A stretch of DNA of 64,000 nt from Pseudomonas graminis (GTDB lineage: Bacteria; Pseudomonadota; Gammaproteobacteria; Pseudomonadales; Pseudomonadaceae), in NCBI RefSeq assembly GCF_013201545.1, contig NZ_CP053746.1, forward strand, positions 124,001-188,000, in the 5' to 3' direction. Within the stretch, counting starts at the first letter, position 1, and the number at the start of each line of letters is the position of its first letter. The position numbers and the translations under genes were made by a program. The notes under the pieces are model-generated. The model made no database searches and was not told the DNA's origin. It saw only the letters and a list, made by a program, of their open reading frames with translations. Positions 19,098 through 29,881 of this stretch are shown here, one piece after another.

Positions 19098-20192
19098 TCA
19101 AAGTACTGCCTTCGGATAGGAACCCAACACCTTGAGCGCCACGGCTTCCTGGCTGATTTGCTCGAGAACGGCCTTGATCAGCGGGTCGCGGTAGTGGCCG
19201 ACGAAATCGATGAAGAACACGTAGGTCCATTTACCGCTTCGCGAGGGCCGCGTCTCGATCCGCGTCAGGTCGATGCCGTTTTCGTGGAAAGGCACCAACA
19301 GTTCATGCAGCGCACCGGGCTTGTTGCTCATCGACACAATGATCGACGTCTTGTCGTCGCCCGTCGGCGGCACTTCCTGATTGCCGATCATGAGGAAACG
19401 CGTGGAGTTGTCCGGACGGTCTTCGATCTTCTCGGCAATCCGCGTCAGGCCGTAAAGGCCCGCCGCCATATCACCGGCGATCGCCGCCGAGTTCCACTCG
19501 CCTTTGACCCGCTTGGCCGCCTCGGCATTGCTGGCGACAGCGACGCGCTCGACGTTCGGGTAGTGCGCGTCCAGCCATTTGCGGCATTGCGCCAGGGACT
19601 GCGCGTGGGAATAGATGCGGCTGATGCTGTCGGTCTTGGTGCTCTCGCCCACCAGCAGATGGTGGTGAATACGCAGCTCGACTTCGCCACAGATGACCAT
19701 GTCGTGTTCAAGAAAGCTGTCCAGGGTGTGGTTGACCGCACCTTCGGTGGAGTTCTCCACCGGGACGACGCCGAAGTTCACCGCACCGGCGACGACTTCG
19801 CGGAACACTTCGTCGATCGCAGCCATCGGCTTGCTGATCACAGCGTGGCCAAAATGCTTCAGCGCCGCCGCCTGGGTAAAAGTGCCTTCCGGGCCGAGAT
19901 ACGCGACCTTGAGCGGCTGCTCAAGCGCAAGACACGAGGACATGATTTCGCGGAACAGCCGCGCCATCTCTTCGTTGCTCAACGGGCCACGATTACGCTC
20001 CATGACGCGCTTGAGCACCGCTGCTTCACGTTCAGGGCGATAAAACACCGGTACTTCGCCAGCCGGGAGACCGGCCATCTTGACGCGCGCGACTTCCTGG
20101 GCACAGCGGGCGCGCTCGCTGATCAGCTCCAGAACCTTTTCGTCCAGGCTGTCGATGCGGACCCGCAGTGCCTTGAGCTCTTGTTCAGACAT
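19098..20192 (-). CDS. pheA: Bifunctional chorismate mutase / prephenate dehydratase
   Basis: P-protein of 364 residues for phenylalanine synthesis. Residues 1-90 are an AroQ chorismate mutase (LRVRIDSLDEKVLELISERA with the catalytic Arg/Lys pattern). Residues 95-270 are prephenate dehydratase (VAYLGPEGTFTQAAAL; VPVENSTEGAVNHTLD; the catalytic threonine in NSTRFLMI). Residues 280-364 are an ACT regulatory domain with the phenylalanine-binding motif IETRPSRSGKWTY. It begins on the base where serC ends, so the two are translationally linked. Confidence 0.96.
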   Translation of the reverse strand: MSEQELKALRVRIDSLDEKVLELISERARCAQEVARVKMAGLPAGEVPVFYRPEREAAVLKRVMERNRGPLSNEEMARLFREIMSSCLALEQPLKVAYLGPEGTFTQAAALKHFGHAVISKPMAAIDEVFREVVAGAVNFGVVPVENSTEGAVNHTLDSFLEHDMVICGEVELRIHHHLLVGESTKTDSISRIYSHAQSLAQCRKWLDAHYPNVERVAVASNAEAAKRVKGEWNSAAIAGDMAAGLYGLTRIAEKIEDRPDNSTRFLMIGNQEVPPTGDDKTSIIVSMSNKPGALHELLVPFHENGIDLTRIETRPSRSGKWTYVFFIDFVGHYRDPLIKAVLEQISQEAVALKVLGSYPKAVL

Positions 20193-21277
20193 TAGCCGTG
20201 TTCCTTCTCGAACTCTGCCATGTAGGCGGTCAGGGCATTGACCGCATTGATGTCGATGGCGTTGTAGATGGAGGCGCGCATGCCGCCCACCGAACGGTGG
20301 CCCTTGAGGTTCAGCAGATTGCGCGCTTCGGCACCCGCGAGGAACGGCTTGTCCAGGCGATCATCGGCCAGACGGAACGGCACATTCATCCACGAGCGAT
20401 CGGAGGGGTTGATCGGGTTGCTGTACAAGCCGCTGGCGTCGATGAAGTCGTACAGCGTGCGCTGCTTGAGCTCATTGCGCACGGCCATGGCTTCGACCCC
20501 GCCCTGCTCTTTCAGCCATTCGAAGACCAGACCGGACAGGTACCACGCCAGTGTTGGCGGCGTGTTGTACATGGATCCGTTGTCGGCGGCGACTTTGTAG
20601 TTGAGCATCGTTGGACACAGCGAGCGCGCGCGACCCAGCAGGTCCTCGCGGATGATCGCCACGACAATGCCGCTCGGGCCGATGTTCTTCTGGGCGCCAG
20701 CGAAGATCATGCCGAAACGCGACACGTCGAGACGGCGCGAGAGAATATCCGAAGACATGTCAGCAACCAGCGGCACGTCACCGGTTTCCGGAATCCAGTT
20801 AAATTGCAGACCACCGATGGTCTCGTTGGGCACGTAGTGAACGTAGGCTGCGTCTTTCGACAGCTTCCACTCGCTCTGACCGGGGATAGCGAAGTAATCG
20901 GCGGGTTTGGCGCTGGCGGCGACATTGATATTGCCGTAGCGGGATGCTTCTTCAATGGCTTTCTGGGACCAGATGCCGGTGTCGATGTAGTCGGCCGTGC
21001 CGCTTTCCGGCAGCAGGTTCAACGGAACCTGAGCGAATTGCTGACTGCCGCCGCCTTGAAGAAACAGCACTTTGTAGTTTGAGGGGATGGACAGCAGGTC
21101 GCGAAAGTCCTGCTCCGCCTTGGTGGCGATGGAGACGAACTCGTCGCTGCGATGGCTCATTTCCATGACGGACAGGCCTTTGCCATGCCAGTCCAGGAGT
21201 TCGGCCTGGGCGCGCAGCAGAACAGCTTCAGGGAGCGCGGCAGGACCTGCGCAGAAGTTAAAGGCTCGCTTGCTCAT
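20192..21277 (-). CDS. serC: Phosphoserine aminotransferase
   Basis: PLP aminotransferase of class V, 361 residues, acting in serine and pyridoxal phosphate synthesis on 3-phosphohydroxypyruvate. Signatures are FNFCAGPAALPEAVL at the start, the active-site lysine in GAQKNIGPSGI near residue 197, and GGMRASIYNAI near the end. The ATG at 21277 matches the family start; a GTG two codons upstream is possible. It is the first gene of the serC-pheA-hisC-tyrA/aroA-cmk-rpsA supraoperon. Confidence 0.96.
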   Translation of the reverse strand: MSKRAFNFCAGPAALPEAVLLRAQAELLDWHGKGLSVMEMSHRSDEFVSIATKAEQDFRDLLSIPSNYKVLFLQGGGSQQFAQVPLNLLPESGTADYIDTGIWSQKAIEEASRYGNINVAASAKPADYFAIPGQSEWKLSKDAAYVHYVPNETIGGLQFNWIPETGDVPLVADMSSDILSRRLDVSRFGMIFAGAQKNIGPSGIVVAIIREDLLGRARSLCPTMLNYKVAADNGSMYNTPPTLAWYLSGLVFEWLKEQGGVEAMAVRNELKQRTLYDFIDASGLYSNPINPSDRSWMNVPFRLADDRLDKPFLAGAEARNLLNLKGHRSVGGMRASIYNAIDINAVNALTAYMAEFEKEHG

Positions 21278-21387
21278 ATCCACTCTCGTCGTGTCACTGA
21301 ATTAATTTGGAACGGGTGAAGTGCGGGGAGGTGCTGAACAGGGACTGCATTGTGTCGGAAGAACCGAATCGCGACCGTCGTGACCTT

Positions 21388-21446
21388 CGATTGCTCCTAC
21401 AGACGTTCTCCAGTAGGGCACTAAAAATCGACTGCAGGAGCAATCG
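21388..21446. repeat. Inverted repeat (REP-like pair) between serC and gyrA
   Basis: The 15-base arm CGATTGCTCCTACAG at 21388-21402 is mirrored at 21432-21446 with one mismatch. This looks like a REP doublet of a different family from those at 28694 and 45690. Confidence 0.65.
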
Positions 21447-21505
21447 GAGTTTACAACGGTTGCGAAAACGGTCTCCCTGACAACATCTGCCTCATCATTC
21501 TGAGG

Positions 21506-21530
21506 AAAGGGCCGGATCACCGGCCCCTTT
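21506..21530 (-). terminator. Terminator-like hairpin behind gyrA
   Basis: A 7-bp GC stem (GGGCCGG/CCGGCCC) with an ATCA loop lies just past the gyrA stop. The minus-strand T-run is short (TTTCC); the plus-strand run is longer (CTTTTTATT), so it may work both ways. Confidence 0.65.
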
Positions 21531-21539
21531 TTATTAGCG

Positions 21540-24335
21540 CTACGCCTGCGGCTCGTCTTCGTCAGCCGCGGGATCCGCTTGCACATCGTCAGCGGACTCG
21601 TCGGTTTCAGCGGCGCCGATAACGTCGCCATCAACCTCATCTGCGTCGAACGCTTCGCCTTCCAGCTCTTCACCTTCGACTTCCGATGGCTCCTGCACGC
21701 GCTCCAGACCGACCAGTTTCTCGTCCTTGGCCAGTTTGATCAGGGTCACGCCCTGAGTGTTACGGCCCAGACTCGAGACTTCGCCAACACGGGTACGCAC
21801 CAGCGTGCCCTGGTCGGAAATCAGCATGATCTCCTCGCCTTCCTGGACCTGAACGGCGCCGACCAGACGGCCGTTACGCTCATTGCTGACCATGGCGATG
21901 ACGCCCTGACCGCCACGCTTGTACTCGGGGAACTCGGTAATCGCAGTGCGCTTGCCGTAACCACGCTCGGAAGCGGTGAGGATCTGGCTGCCCTGCTCCG
22001 GAATCAGCATGGAAATCAGCTTCTGCCCTTCCGGCAGACGCATGCCGCGCACACCGCGAGCGGTACGGCCCATGGCGCGCACTTCGGATTCCTTGAAGCG
22101 GGTGACCTTGCCGCCGTCGGAGAACAGCATGATTTCCTGCTCGCCATCGGTGACGGCCGCGGAAATCAGGATGTCGCCTTCGTCCAGCTCCAGCGCAATC
22201 AGGCCAACGCTGCGTTGACGACTGAACGCCACCAGCGGGGTCTTCTTGACCGTACCGTTGGCGGTCGACATGAAGATGAACGGCGCTTTCTTCTTGTCGG
22301 CGGCCTTGATGCGCGCCTTGCGCTCTTCTTCGGTCTCGTTGCTGTTTTCGAGGTCTTCGGCGTCGGTGTCCACGCCTTCGGCTTCTTCTTCGTCAGCCCG
22401 CTTGCGCATGGCTTCGAGGTCGACCGGCAGCATGGTGGTGATGTATTCGCCTTCGCTCAGCGGCAACAGGTTGACCAGCGGACGGCCACGGGCAGCGCGG
22501 GACGCTTCCGGGATCTCGTAGGTCTTGAGCCAGTACACCTTGCCTTTGCTGGAGAACATCAGCAGCGTGGTGTGGCTGTTGGCGACCAGCAGGTGAGCGA
22601 TGTAGTCCTCATCCTTGACGCCGGTGGCCGACTTGCCTTTGCCGCCGCGACGCTGGGCCTGGTAGACGGCCAGCGGTTGAGTCTTGGCGTAGCCACCGTG
22701 GGAGATGGTCACGACGCGCTCTTCTTCGGGGATCATGTCGCCGAGGGTCAGGTCCAGGCGCGCATCGAGGATCTCGGTGCGACGCACATCGCCGTATTCG
22801 GCGCGGATCAGCTCGAGCTCTTCGCGGATGACTTCCATCAGGCGCGTGGCGCTGTTGAGGATGCGCAGCAGCTCGCCGATCTGAGTCAGGATTTCCTGGT
22901 ACTCGGTCAGCAGCTTTTCGTGCTCCAGACCGGTCAGGCGGTGCAGACGCAGTTCGAGGATGGCCTGAGCCTGTTCCGGCGACAGGAAATACTTGCCGTC
23001 ACGCATGCCGTACTGAGGATCGAGGTTTTCCGGGCGGGAGGATTCGGCGCCTGCACGCTCGACCATCTCGACCACGGCGCTGGATTCCCAAGGTGTGCTG
23101 ATCAGGCCTTCTTTCGCTTCGGCCGGTGTCGGCGAGGCTTTGATCAACGCGATGACCGGGTCGATGTTCGACAGGGCAACGGCCTGACCTTCGAGGATGT
23201 GACCCCGCTCGCGGGCCTTGCGCAGTTCGAACACGGTGCGGCGGGTAACCACTTCGCGACGGTGACGAATAAAGGCTTCCAGCAGGTCCTTGAGGTTCAG
23301 GATGCGTGGGCGGCCGTCGATCAGCGCAACAATGTTGATACCGAAGACGCTTTGCAGTTGGGTCTGGGCGTAAAGATTGTTAAGGATGACCTCAGGCACT
23401 TCGCCGCGACGCAGCTCGATGACCACGCGCATGCCGTCCTTGTCGGACTCGTCGCGCAGTTCGGTGATGCCTTCAAGCTTCTTCTCTTTGACCAGCTCGG
23501 CGATCTTCTCGATCAGACGCGCCTTGTTCAGCTGGTACGGCAGTTCGGTGATGACGATCTGCTGGCGACCACCGACCTTGTCGATGTCTTCGACAATGGA
23601 GCGGGCGCGCATGTATATGCGGCCACGGCCGGTTTTGTAGGCTTCGACGATGCCGGCACGACCGTTGATGATCGCGGCGGTCGGGAAGTCGGGGCCGGGG
23701 ATGTACTGCATCAACTCGTCGACGGTGAGGTCGCCGTTGTCGATGAGCGCCAGACAGCCGTCGATGACTTCACCGAGGTTGTGCGGCGGAATGTTGGTCG
23801 CCATGCCGACGGCGATGCCGCTTGAGCCGTTGACCAGCAGGTTGGGAATACGAGTCGGCATGACCGCGGGGATCTGTTCGGTGCCGTCGTAGTTCGGCAC
23901 CCAGTCCACGGTTTCCTTGTGCAGGTCGGCCAGCAGCTCGTGGGCCAGCTTGGTCATGCGAACTTCGGTGTATCGCATGGCGGCGGCGTTGTCGCCGTCC
24001 ACGGAACCGAAGTTGCCCTGGCCGTCTACCAGCAGGTAGCGCAGGGAAAAGGGTTGGGCCATACGAACGATGGTGTCGTAGACCGCGGTGTCGCCATGCG
24101 GGTGGTACTTACCGATAACGTCACCGACCACACGGGCGGATTTCTTGTACGGCTTGTTCCAGTCGTTACCCAGTTCGCTCATCGCGAACAGTACCCGCCG
24201 GTGCACGGGCTTCAAGCCGTCGCGCGCATCGGGCAGAGCTCGTCCGACGATGACGCTCATCGCGTAGTCGAGGTAGGACTGCTTCAGCTCGTCTTCGATA
24301 TTGACCGGGAGGATTTCTTTGGCCAGTTCGCCCAT
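21540..24335 (-). CDS. gyrA: DNA gyrase subunit A
   Basis: Topoisomerase II subunit of 931 residues. The catalytic tyrosine is Tyr122 ([12 protein letters not shown]). The quinolone-resistance region reads [10 protein letters not shown] with Thr83 and Asp87, the wild-type residues in Pseudomonas, so no target-site resistance is seen. The C-terminal half carries the DNA-wrapping blades, including the GyrA box QRRGGKGK near residue 565. An acidic insertion ([19 protein letters not shown], about residues 650-670) and a long acidic tail are usual for Pseudomonas. It is followed on the left by a hairpin at 21506. Confidence 0.98.
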   Translation of the reverse strand: MGELAKEILPVNIEDELKQSYLDYAMSVIVGRALPDARDGLKPVHRRVLFAMSELGNDWNKPYKKSARVVGDVIGKYHPHGDTAVYDTIVRMAQPFSLRYLLVDGQGNFGSVDGDNAAAMRYTEVRMTKLAHELLADLHKETVDWVPNYDGTEQIPAVMPTRIPNLLVNGSSGIAVGMATNIPPHNLGEVIDGCLALIDNGDLTVDELMQYIPGPDFPTAAIINGRAGIVEAYKTGRGRIYMRARSIVEDIDKVGGRQQIVITELPYQLNKARLIEKIAELVKEKKLEGITELRDESDKDGMRVVIELRRGEVPEVILNNLYAQTQLQSVFGINIVALIDGRPRILNLKDLLEAFIRHRREVVTRRTVFELRKARERGHILEGQAVALSNIDPVIALIKASPTPAEAKEGLISTPWESSAVVEMVERAGAESSRPENLDPQYGMRDGKYFLSPEQAQAILELRLHRLTGLEHEKLLTEYQEILTQIGELLRILNSATRLMEVIREELELIRAEYGDVRRTEILDARLDLTLGDMIPEEERVVTISHGGYAKTQPLAVYQAQRRGGKGKSATGVKDEDYIAHLLVANSHTTLLMFSSKGKVYWLKTYEIPEASRAARGRPLVNLLPLSEGEYITTMLPVDLEAMRKRADEEEAEGVDTDAEDLENSNETEEERKARIKAADKKKAPFIFMSTANGTVKKTPLVAFSRQRSVGLIALELDEGDILISAAVTDGEQEIMLFSDGGKVTRFKESEVRAMGRTARGVRGMRLPEGQKLISMLIPEQGSQILTASERGYGKRTAITEFPEYKRGGQGVIAMVSNERNGRLVGAVQVQEGEEIMLISDQGTLVRTRVGEVSSLGRNTQGVTLIKLAKDEKLVGLERVQEPSEVEGEELEGEAFDADEVDGDVIGAAETDESADDVQADPAADEDEPQA

Positions 24336-24640
24336 GAGAAGCCTGATTCCTTTTTCTGGTGAAACCTCGCTCAGCCGTACGGGATGAACAAGGCTTGCCG
24401 CTGCCGACGATTGTCAGGCAACGACTTACGACAAATCAGCGAGTTATGCCATGAATAGGCGCAGTTATCAGGGTCGCCATGCGGCCCTTTGGAAAGCGCC
24501 GGATGGTACCACAATCGCCGTCAGGCACGAAGTGTTTGCAGGTGCCGCGAACAAGCCATTTCACCAGCAGACGCCTGAGACGCGCTCACAGAGCGTGATA
24601 CGGCGTATGGGGACGAACGGTATTACCGGTCACGGCGTGA
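24336..24640. other. gyrA upstream region, no gene seen
   Basis: This 305-base gap between mtnA and gyrA should hold the gyrA promoter and the end of the mtnA transcript. I see no clear hairpin terminator, no RNA gene and no credible open frame in it. Confidence 0.6.
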
Positions 24641-25717
24641 TTAATGCAGGCGTTTGCGGCACATCAACAGCGCCATTTTCGCCGTGTCGGGACGTTCGAC
24701 GATGCCCTTCTCGGTGACGATGGCGTCGATGAGATCAGCGGGCGTCACGTCGAACACCGGATTAAATGCGTCAACGTCGGCACCCACGCGCGTGCCGCCG
24801 ACTTCGAGCAATTCGCGGCCGTCGCGCTCTTCGATGGGAATGTCGTCGCCGCTGGCCAGGTTCATGTCGATGGTCGAGCTCGGCGCTACCACCATGAAGC
24901 GCACGCCATGATGCATTGCCGCGACCGCCAACTGGTAAGTGCCGATCTTGTTGGCGACGTCGCCGTTGGCGGTAATGCGGTCGGCACCCACGATGACCCA
25001 GGTGATGCCCTTGGTTTTCATCAGGTGCGCGGCCGCAGAGTCGGCGTTGAGGGTGACCGGAATGCCTTCGTTGACCAGCTCCCACGCCGTGAGGCGGGAG
25101 CCCTGCAGCCAGGGCCGGGTTTCATCGGCGTAAACGCGCTCGATCATGCCTTCAAGATGTGCTGCGCGAATGACGCCGAGTGCGGTACCAAAGCCGCCGG
25201 TGGCCAGTGCGCCAGTGTTGCAGTGGGTCAGCACGGTCTGCAGGTTGCCCTGATGCTTGCGGATCAGCTCGGCACCCAGTTGCGCCATGGTCAGGTTCGC
25301 TTCGCGGTCGCTCAAATGAATAGCCACGGCTTCGGCTTCCATGACCTTCAGCGGATCTTCGTGATCCTTCAGGCGATACAGGCGCTCGCGCATGCGATTC
25401 AGCGCCCAGAACAGGTTGACCGCCGTGGGCCGGGAGTTGGCCAGCAGGTCGAAGTCTTCTTCCAGGGCCATTTGCCAGTCGCCGCCTTCGGCCAGACGAT
25501 CACTAACCGCCAATACGATGCCGTAGGCCGCACTGATACCGATGGCTGGCGCGCCGCGCACCACCATCGTGCGAATGGCTTCGGCCACGCCTTCAGCTGT
25601 AGTGTAGGGATGCCAGGTTTCTTCGAAGGGCAGGACCCGCTGATCCAGCAGATGCAACGTGCCGTCCCGCCAATCGATGGCCTTTACCTTCTCCGCAGCC
25701 AGTAATCGATCGCGCAT
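24641..25717 (-). CDS. mtnA: Methylthioribose-1-phosphate isomerase
   Basis: Isomerase of 358 residues in the methionine salvage pathway, converting MTR-1-P to the ribulose form. It belongs to the eIF-2B alpha-like family. Motifs include [15 protein letters not shown] near residue 55, the catalytic cysteine in [13 protein letters not shown] near residue 165, and the catalytic aspartate in [19 protein letters not shown] near residue 245. The start [12 protein letters not shown] at 25717 is chosen by homology over a frame open much further upstream. It is divergent from mtaD, which supplies the same pathway, across a short shared promoter region. Confidence 0.95.
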   Translation of the reverse strand: MRDRLLAAEKVKAIDWRDGTLHLLDQRVLPFEETWHPYTTAEGVAEAIRTMVVRGAPAIGISAAYGIVLAVSDRLAEGGDWQMALEEDFDLLANSRPTAVNLFWALNRMRERLYRLKDHEDPLKVMEAEAVAIHLSDREANLTMAQLGAELIRKHQGNLQTVLTHCNTGALATGGFGTALGVIRAAHLEGMIERVYADETRPWLQGSRLTAWELVNEGIPVTLNADSAAAHLMKTKGITWVIVGADRITANGDVANKIGTYQLAVAAMHHGVRFMVVAPSSTIDMNLASGDDIPIEERDGRELLEVGGTRVGADVDAFNPVFDVTPADLIDAIVTEKGIVERPDTAKMALLMCRKRLH

Positions 25718-25805
25718 TGCACACCCCACTTGATGAATTTTTGAAAAGCTGCCGCCACAGCGACGGTGCAAAGAAGCAAATCGCCAGCACCTTAAAAAGC
25801 CGCCG

Positions 25806-25843
25806 ATTATAGCGAGCCGCCTGCGAAGACGCTCGGGTATACT
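25806..25843. promoter_or_regulatory. Divergent promoter pair for mtnA and mtaD
   Basis: A perfect TATAAT reads leftwards at 25806-25811 towards mtnA, and TATACT reads rightwards at 25838-25843 towards mtaD. Neither has a good -35 at normal spacing, so the two may overlap and compete or need an activator. Confidence 0.45.
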
Positions 25844-25880
25844 TCGCCGTCCCCGTAATAAGCCATTGGATGCCCGCCCC

Positions 25881-27212
25881 ATGCCCCATTCCGCTGCCCC
25901 GCTCGACCTGTTGTTGCTGCCGGACTGGCTGGTACCGGTCGAACCCGCCGGCGTTGTGTTGAAGCAGCACGGAATCGGCATCCGCGATGGCCTGATCGTT
26001 TACATCGGCCCCCGCGCCGAGGCCCTGCGCCAGCCGGCCATCGAAGTGCGCGAGTTGCCGGGCATGCTGCTCAGTCCCGGGCTGATCAACGCCCACGGCC
26101 ATGCGGCGATGACGCTGTTCCGCGGTCTGGCCGACGATCTGCCGTTGATGACCTGGCTGCAGGACCATATCTGGCCAGCCGAGGCGAAATGGGTCGATGA
26201 GGATTTCGTCCGCGACGGCACCGATCTGGCCATTGCCGAGCAGTTGAAAGGTGGCATCACCTGCTTCTCCGACATGTATTTCTTTCCGAAGGTCGCCTGC
26301 GAGCGGGTGCACAACAGTGGCATTCGCGCACAGATCACCGTGCCGGTGCTGGACTTCCCGATACCCGGCGCGCGCAACAGCGATGAATCGCTGCACATCG
26401 GTATCGAGCTGTTCAACGACCTCGCCCACCACGATCGCATCAAGATCGCCATGGGCCCCCACGCGCCTTATACCGTCAGCGACGAGAACCTGGAGAAGAT
26501 CCGGGTCATCGCCGATGAGCTGGACGCAATGATCCAGATGCACGTTCACGAAACCGCTTTTGAAGTACACGAGGCCGTTCAGCAGCGCCAGGAACGCCCC
26601 ATCGCGCGGCTGCAGCGTCTGGGCCTGCTGGGCCCGCGTTTCCAGGCGGTGCACATGACCCAGATCAGCGATGACGACCTGGCGATGCTGGTCGAAAGCA
26701 ACTCCAGCGTCATTCACTGCCCCGAATCGAACCTGAAACTGGCCAGCGGCTTCTGCCCGGTGGAGCGCCTATGGCAGGCCGGGGTCAACGTCGCCATCGG
26801 CACCGACGGCGCGGCCAGCAACAACGACCTGGACCTGCTCGGCGAAACCCGCACCGCCGCGCTGCTGGCGAAGGCGGTGGCCGGCTCGGCCACTGCTCTG
26901 GACGCCCACCGTGCGCTGCGTATGGCCACGCTGAACGGCGCCCGCGCCCTGGGCATTGATGATCACACCGGCTCGCTGCAAATAGGCAAGGCCGCCGACA
27001 TGGTCGCGTTCGACCTCTCGGGGCTCTCACAACAGCCGGTCTACGACCCGGTGTCACAACTTATTTACGCAACGGGACGCGACTGCGTGACCCACGTCTG
27101 GGTTGCCGGCAAGCAGTTGCTGCAGGACAAGCGCCTGACCCGCATGGACGAAGAAGCGCTGACCCGAACCGCCAAAGCCTGGGGCAGTCGCATCGCGGCA
27201 GACAAAGCCTGA
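25881..27212 (+). CDS. mtaD: 5-methylthioadenosine/S-adenosylhomocysteine deaminase (TRZ/ATZ family)
   Basis: Metal-dependent amidohydrolase of 443 residues. It has [17 protein letters not shown] (HxH metal ligands) near residue 70, the [16 protein letters not shown] loop, [10 protein letters not shown] near residue 220, HMTQISDDD near residue 258, and [14 protein letters not shown] (metal aspartate) near residue 305. P. aeruginosa deaminates MTA to methylthioinosine with this type of enzyme before phosphorolysis, and the divergent mtnA supports that substrate. The ATG at 25881 ([10 protein letters not shown]) is preferred over an in-frame TTG at 25866. Confidence 0.9.
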   Translation: MPHSAAPLDLLLLPDWLVPVEPAGVVLKQHGIGIRDGLIVYIGPRAEALRQPAIEVRELPGMLLSPGLINAHGHAAMTLFRGLADDLPLMTWLQDHIWPAEAKWVDEDFVRDGTDLAIAEQLKGGITCFSDMYFFPKVACERVHNSGIRAQITVPVLDFPIPGARNSDESLHIGIELFNDLAHHDRIKIAMGPHAPYTVSDENLEKIRVIADELDAMIQMHVHETAFEVHEAVQQRQERPIARLQRLGLLGPRFQAVHMTQISDDDLAMLVESNSSVIHCPESNLKLASGFCPVERLWQAGVNVAIGTDGAASNNDLDLLGETRTAALLAKAVAGSATALDAHRALRMATLNGARALGIDDHTGSLQIGKAADMVAFDLSGLSQQPVYDPVSQLIYATGRDCVTHVWVAGKQLLQDKRLTRMDEEALTRTAKAWGSRIAADKA

Positions 27213-27279
27213 CCCAATGAGCGCCGCCACGGTCAGATACCGTGGCAGGACACCGAATTCAAGTTTTTGAGGAACGCAC

Positions 27280-27978
27280 ATGAGCAACGTCGACCACGCC
27301 GAAATCGCCAAATTCGAGGCCCTCGCCCATCGCTGGTGGGACCGCAACAGCGAATTCAAGCCGCTGCACGACATCAATCCGCTACGGGTGAACTGGATTG
27401 ATGAGCGCGTGAATCTGGCCGGCAAGAAGGTGCTGGATGTCGGCTGCGGCGGCGGCATTCTGAGCGAGGCCATGGCCTTGCGCGGCGCCACCGTGACCGG
27501 CATCGACATGGGCGAAGCGCCGCTGGCCGTGGCGCAACTGCATCAGCTGGAATCCGGCGTGAGCGTTGAATACCGGCAGATCACCGCCGAAGCGTTGGCC
27601 GAAGAGATGCCCGAGCAGTTCGATGTCGTGACCTGCCTGGAAATGCTCGAGCATGTGCCGGACCCTTCGTCAGTGATTCGCGCCTGCTACCAGATGGTCA
27701 AGCCGGGCGGTCAGGTGTTTTTCTCCACCATCAACCGCAACCCGAAGGCTTACCTGTTCGCCATCATCGGCGCCGAATACATCATGAACCTGCTGCCGCG
27801 CGGCACCCATGACTTCAAGAAATTCATCCGCCCGTCCGAGCTGGGCGCGTGGAGCCGCGATGCCGGCCTGCAGGTCAAGGACATCACCGGCCTGACCTAC
27901 AACCCGCTGACCAAGCACTACAAGCTGGCGTCCGATGTCGACGTCAATTACATGATCCAGACGTTGCGAGGGGTCTGA
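27280..27978 (+). CDS. ubiG: Ubiquinone biosynthesis O-methyltransferase UbiG
   Basis: SAM-dependent enzyme of 232 residues that performs both O-methylations in ubiquinone synthesis. It has the N-terminal [19 protein letters not shown] block typical of UbiG, the SAM loop [16 protein letters not shown] near residue 50, [12 protein letters not shown] near residue 120, and the membrane-binding insertion [17 protein letters not shown]. It precedes mupP by three bases and yciK beyond that, the conserved Pseudomonas order. Confidence 0.96.
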   Translation: MSNVDHAEIAKFEALAHRWWDRNSEFKPLHDINPLRVNWIDERVNLAGKKVLDVGCGGGILSEAMALRGATVTGIDMGEAPLAVAQLHQLESGVSVEYRQITAEALAEEMPEQFDVVTCLEMLEHVPDPSSVIRACYQMVKPGGQVFFSTINRNPKAYLFAIIGAEYIMNLLPRGTHDFKKFIRPSELGAWSRDAGLQVKDITGLTYNPLTKHYKLASDVDVNYMIQTLRGV

Positions 27979-27981
27979 GCC

Positions 27982-28653
27982 ATGCGCCTGAGGGCAGTTC
28001 TCTTCGACATGGACGGCACGCTGCTCGACACCGCGCCGGATTTCATTGCGATCTGCCAGGCGATGCTGGCCGAACGCGGCTTTCCGCGTGTGGACGACAA
28101 ACTGATTCGCGATGAAATCTCCGGCGGTGCCAGGGCCATGGTCTCGGCGGCGTTCGCCATGTCCCCTGACGCGCCGGAATTCGAGGCGCTGCGACTGGAA
28201 TTTCTGGCGCGCTACCAGACTGATTGCGCAGTGCACAGCAAGCTGTTCGACGGCATGGCCGAGTTGCTGGCGGACATCGAAAAAGCCAACCTGATCTGGG
28301 GCGTGGTGACCAACAAACCGGTGCGCTTCGCCCAGCCGATCATGGAGCAGCTGGGTTTGTCGGAGCGCTCTGCGCTGCTGATCTGCCCGGACCATGTGAC
28401 CAAGAGCAAGCCCGACCCGGAGCCGCTGTTGCTGGCCTGCAAGATGCTCGATCTGGACCCGGCCAGCGTGTTGTTCGTGGGCGATGACCTGCGTGACATC
28501 GAATCCGGCCGCGACGCCGGGACCAAGACCGCCGCCGTTCGCTATGGCTATATCCATCCCCACGACAACCCCGATCATTGGGGCGCGGACGTGGTGGTGA
28601 ATCACCCGCTGGAGCTGCGCCGGGTGCTGGACGATGCGTTGTGCAGCTGCTGA
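27982..28653 (+). CDS. mupP: N-acetylmuramic acid 6-phosphate phosphatase MupP (HAD family)
   Basis: HAD-superfamily phosphatase of 223 residues. Motif I is [11 protein letters not shown] (nucleophile and acid/base aspartates, residues 8-18), motif II is VVTNKP near residue 110, motif III is the lysine in KSKPDPEPL near residue 140, and motif IV is [16 protein letters not shown] near residue 165. MupP removes phosphate from MurNAc-6-P so that it enters the AmgK/MurU recycling route, which bypasses fosfomycin-sensitive de novo synthesis. The name rests on the ubiG-mupP-yciK neighbourhood described in Pseudomonas; by sequence alone it resembles phosphoglycolate phosphatase (gph). Confidence 0.88.
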   Translation: MRLRAVLFDMDGTLLDTAPDFIAICQAMLAERGFPRVDDKLIRDEISGGARAMVSAAFAMSPDAPEFEALRLEFLARYQTDCAVHSKLFDGMAELLADIEKANLIWGVVTNKPVRFAQPIMEQLGLSERSALLICPDHVTKSKPDPEPLLLACKMLDLDPASVLFVGDDLRDIESGRDAGTKTAAVRYGYIHPHDNPDHWGADVVVNHPLELRRVLDDALCSC

Positions 28654-28693
28654 TTTGAGGCCGAATGCAAATCCCTTGCGGGACGATCGAGGT

Positions 28694-28783
28694 CGCGCTC
28701 CATCTTGCTCGCGAAGACGACGGTACGTCCGTCGCATCTTTAGTGGATCCAGAATACATTCGCGAGCAAGCTCGCTCCCACAG
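28694..28783. repeat. REP doublet (family A) between mupP and yciK
   Basis: Two inverted copies of the REP core (TTGCTCGCGAA at 28705-28715 and TTCGCGAGCAAGCTCGCTCC at 28759-28778) flank about 45 bases. The second copy is intact, the first is degenerate. The same family occurs at 55301. Confidence 0.85.
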
Positions 28784-28843
28784 TAATGCCGCCAGCCACA
28801 CACTGCGTTTTACCGCTTGAGTATGTGTGATGAAGGAGCCCTC

Positions 28844-29590
28844 ATGTTTAATTATTCCGCCCGCCCCGATCTGCTCAAGGACCGGGTAATCCTGGTCACC
28901 GGCGCCGGCCGTGGCATCGGTGCCGCCGCCGCGAGAACCTACGCCGCCCACGGTGCAACGGTCTTGCTGCTGGGCAGGACCGAATCGAACCTGAGCGCGC
29001 TGTATGACGAGATCGAGGCCGCCGGACATCCGCAGCCCGTTGTCATTCCGTTCGACCTCGAGACTGCCCTGCCCCATCAATACGATGAACTCGCCGCGAT
29101 GATCGAAGACGAGTTCGGTCGGCTAGACGGTGTATTGCACAATGCCTCGATCATCGGCCCGCGCACGCCGATCGAACAGCTCACTGGTGAGCAGTTCATG
29201 CAAGTCATGCACGTCAACGTCAACGCCACCTTCATGCTGACCACTGCGTTGCTGCCTCTGCTCAAGCTCTCGGGTGACGCATCCATTGCGTTCACCTCCA
29301 GCAGCGTCGGGCGCAAAGGCCGCGCGTATTGGGGCGCCTATGGTGTGTCCAAGTTCGCCACCGAGGGGCTGATGCAGACGCTGGCCGATGAAATCGACGG
29401 GCTGGGGTCGCTACGCGCCAATAGCATCAATCCGGGCGCAACCCGCACTGACATGCGCGCCCAGGCGTACCCGGCCGAGGACCCGACCAACAACCCGACG
29501 CCGGAAGAGATCATGCCGGTGTACCTGTACCTGATGGGCCCGGATAGCAAGGGCATCAACGGGCAGGCACTGGATGCGCAGACCCGCTGA
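28844..29590 (+). CDS. yciK: YciK-family short-chain oxidoreductase
   Basis: SDR of 248 residues. It has VTGAGRGIGAAAARTYA near residue 20, HNASIIGP near residue 100, FTSSSVGRKGRAYWGAYGVSKFATEGL with the Ser-Tyr-Lys triad around residues 150-170, and NPGATRTDMRAQAYP near residue 195. The GAAGGAG ribosome site supports ATG 28844. YciK reduces aldehydes or ketones of unknown physiological identity. It is third in the ubiG-mupP-yciK array but separated from mupP by REP sequence, so transcripts may be processed there. Confidence 0.92.
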   Translation: MFNYSARPDLLKDRVILVTGAGRGIGAAAARTYAAHGATVLLLGRTESNLSALYDEIEAAGHPQPVVIPFDLETALPHQYDELAAMIEDEFGRLDGVLHNASIIGPRTPIEQLTGEQFMQVMHVNVNATFMLTTALLPLLKLSGDASIAFTSSSVGRKGRAYWGAYGVSKFATEGLMQTLADEIDGLGSLRANSINPGATRTDMRAQAYPAEDPTNNPTPEEIMPVYLYLMGPDSKGINGQALDAQTR

Positions 29591-29618
29591 ACCCGGCTGT
29601 GCGTTCGTCGCAGCTCAT

Positions 29619-29647
29619 GGGAGCGAGCGCACTGACGCTGCGCTCCC
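29619..29647. terminator. Long hairpin behind yciK
   Basis: GGGAGCG-AGCG, loop CACTGA, CGCT-G-CGCTCCC: 11 paired bases with one bulge. It resembles half of a REP family A element and may protect the 3' end or terminate weakly; no T-run follows. Confidence 0.5.
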
Positions 29648-29825
29648 TCATCTGAATATCTAGTGGCGCCGGGTGCCCTCCACTCGGCAGTTTCCTGTCG
29701 TCTTGTATCGCCCAATGCGTTCGGAATCGATACGTAAGTCAAATCCAAGGCGCCGAAAGGTACCAAACCTGTCACAATCCGCCGCAACTTATTGATTGAC
29801 AATGCTTTTCTCGCAGGCAGTCGAA

Positions 29826-29842
29826 TTGGCACGAGTTTCGCT
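29826..29842 (+). promoter_or_regulatory. RpoN (sigma-54) promoter of the diguanylate cyclase gene
   Basis: TTGGCACG-AGTT-TCGCT matches the -24/-12 consensus TTGGCACG-N4-TTGCW at all but one base, and the invariant GG (29828-29829) and GC (29840-29841) are exactly ten bases apart. Transcription would begin near 29853, giving a leader of about 29 bases before the ATG at 29882, with a strong ribosome site GAAGGAG in it. Confidence 0.78.
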
Positions 29843-29881
29843 CTCTCCATTTCAAGCCCGTAGAGGCGAAGGAGCGGAACC

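Noticed and set aside
21579..23825. A 748-codon open frame opposite gyrA
   Set aside because: It is the antisense shadow of a GC-rich, highly conserved gene. Its translation has no recognisable domain, while gyrA is certain.
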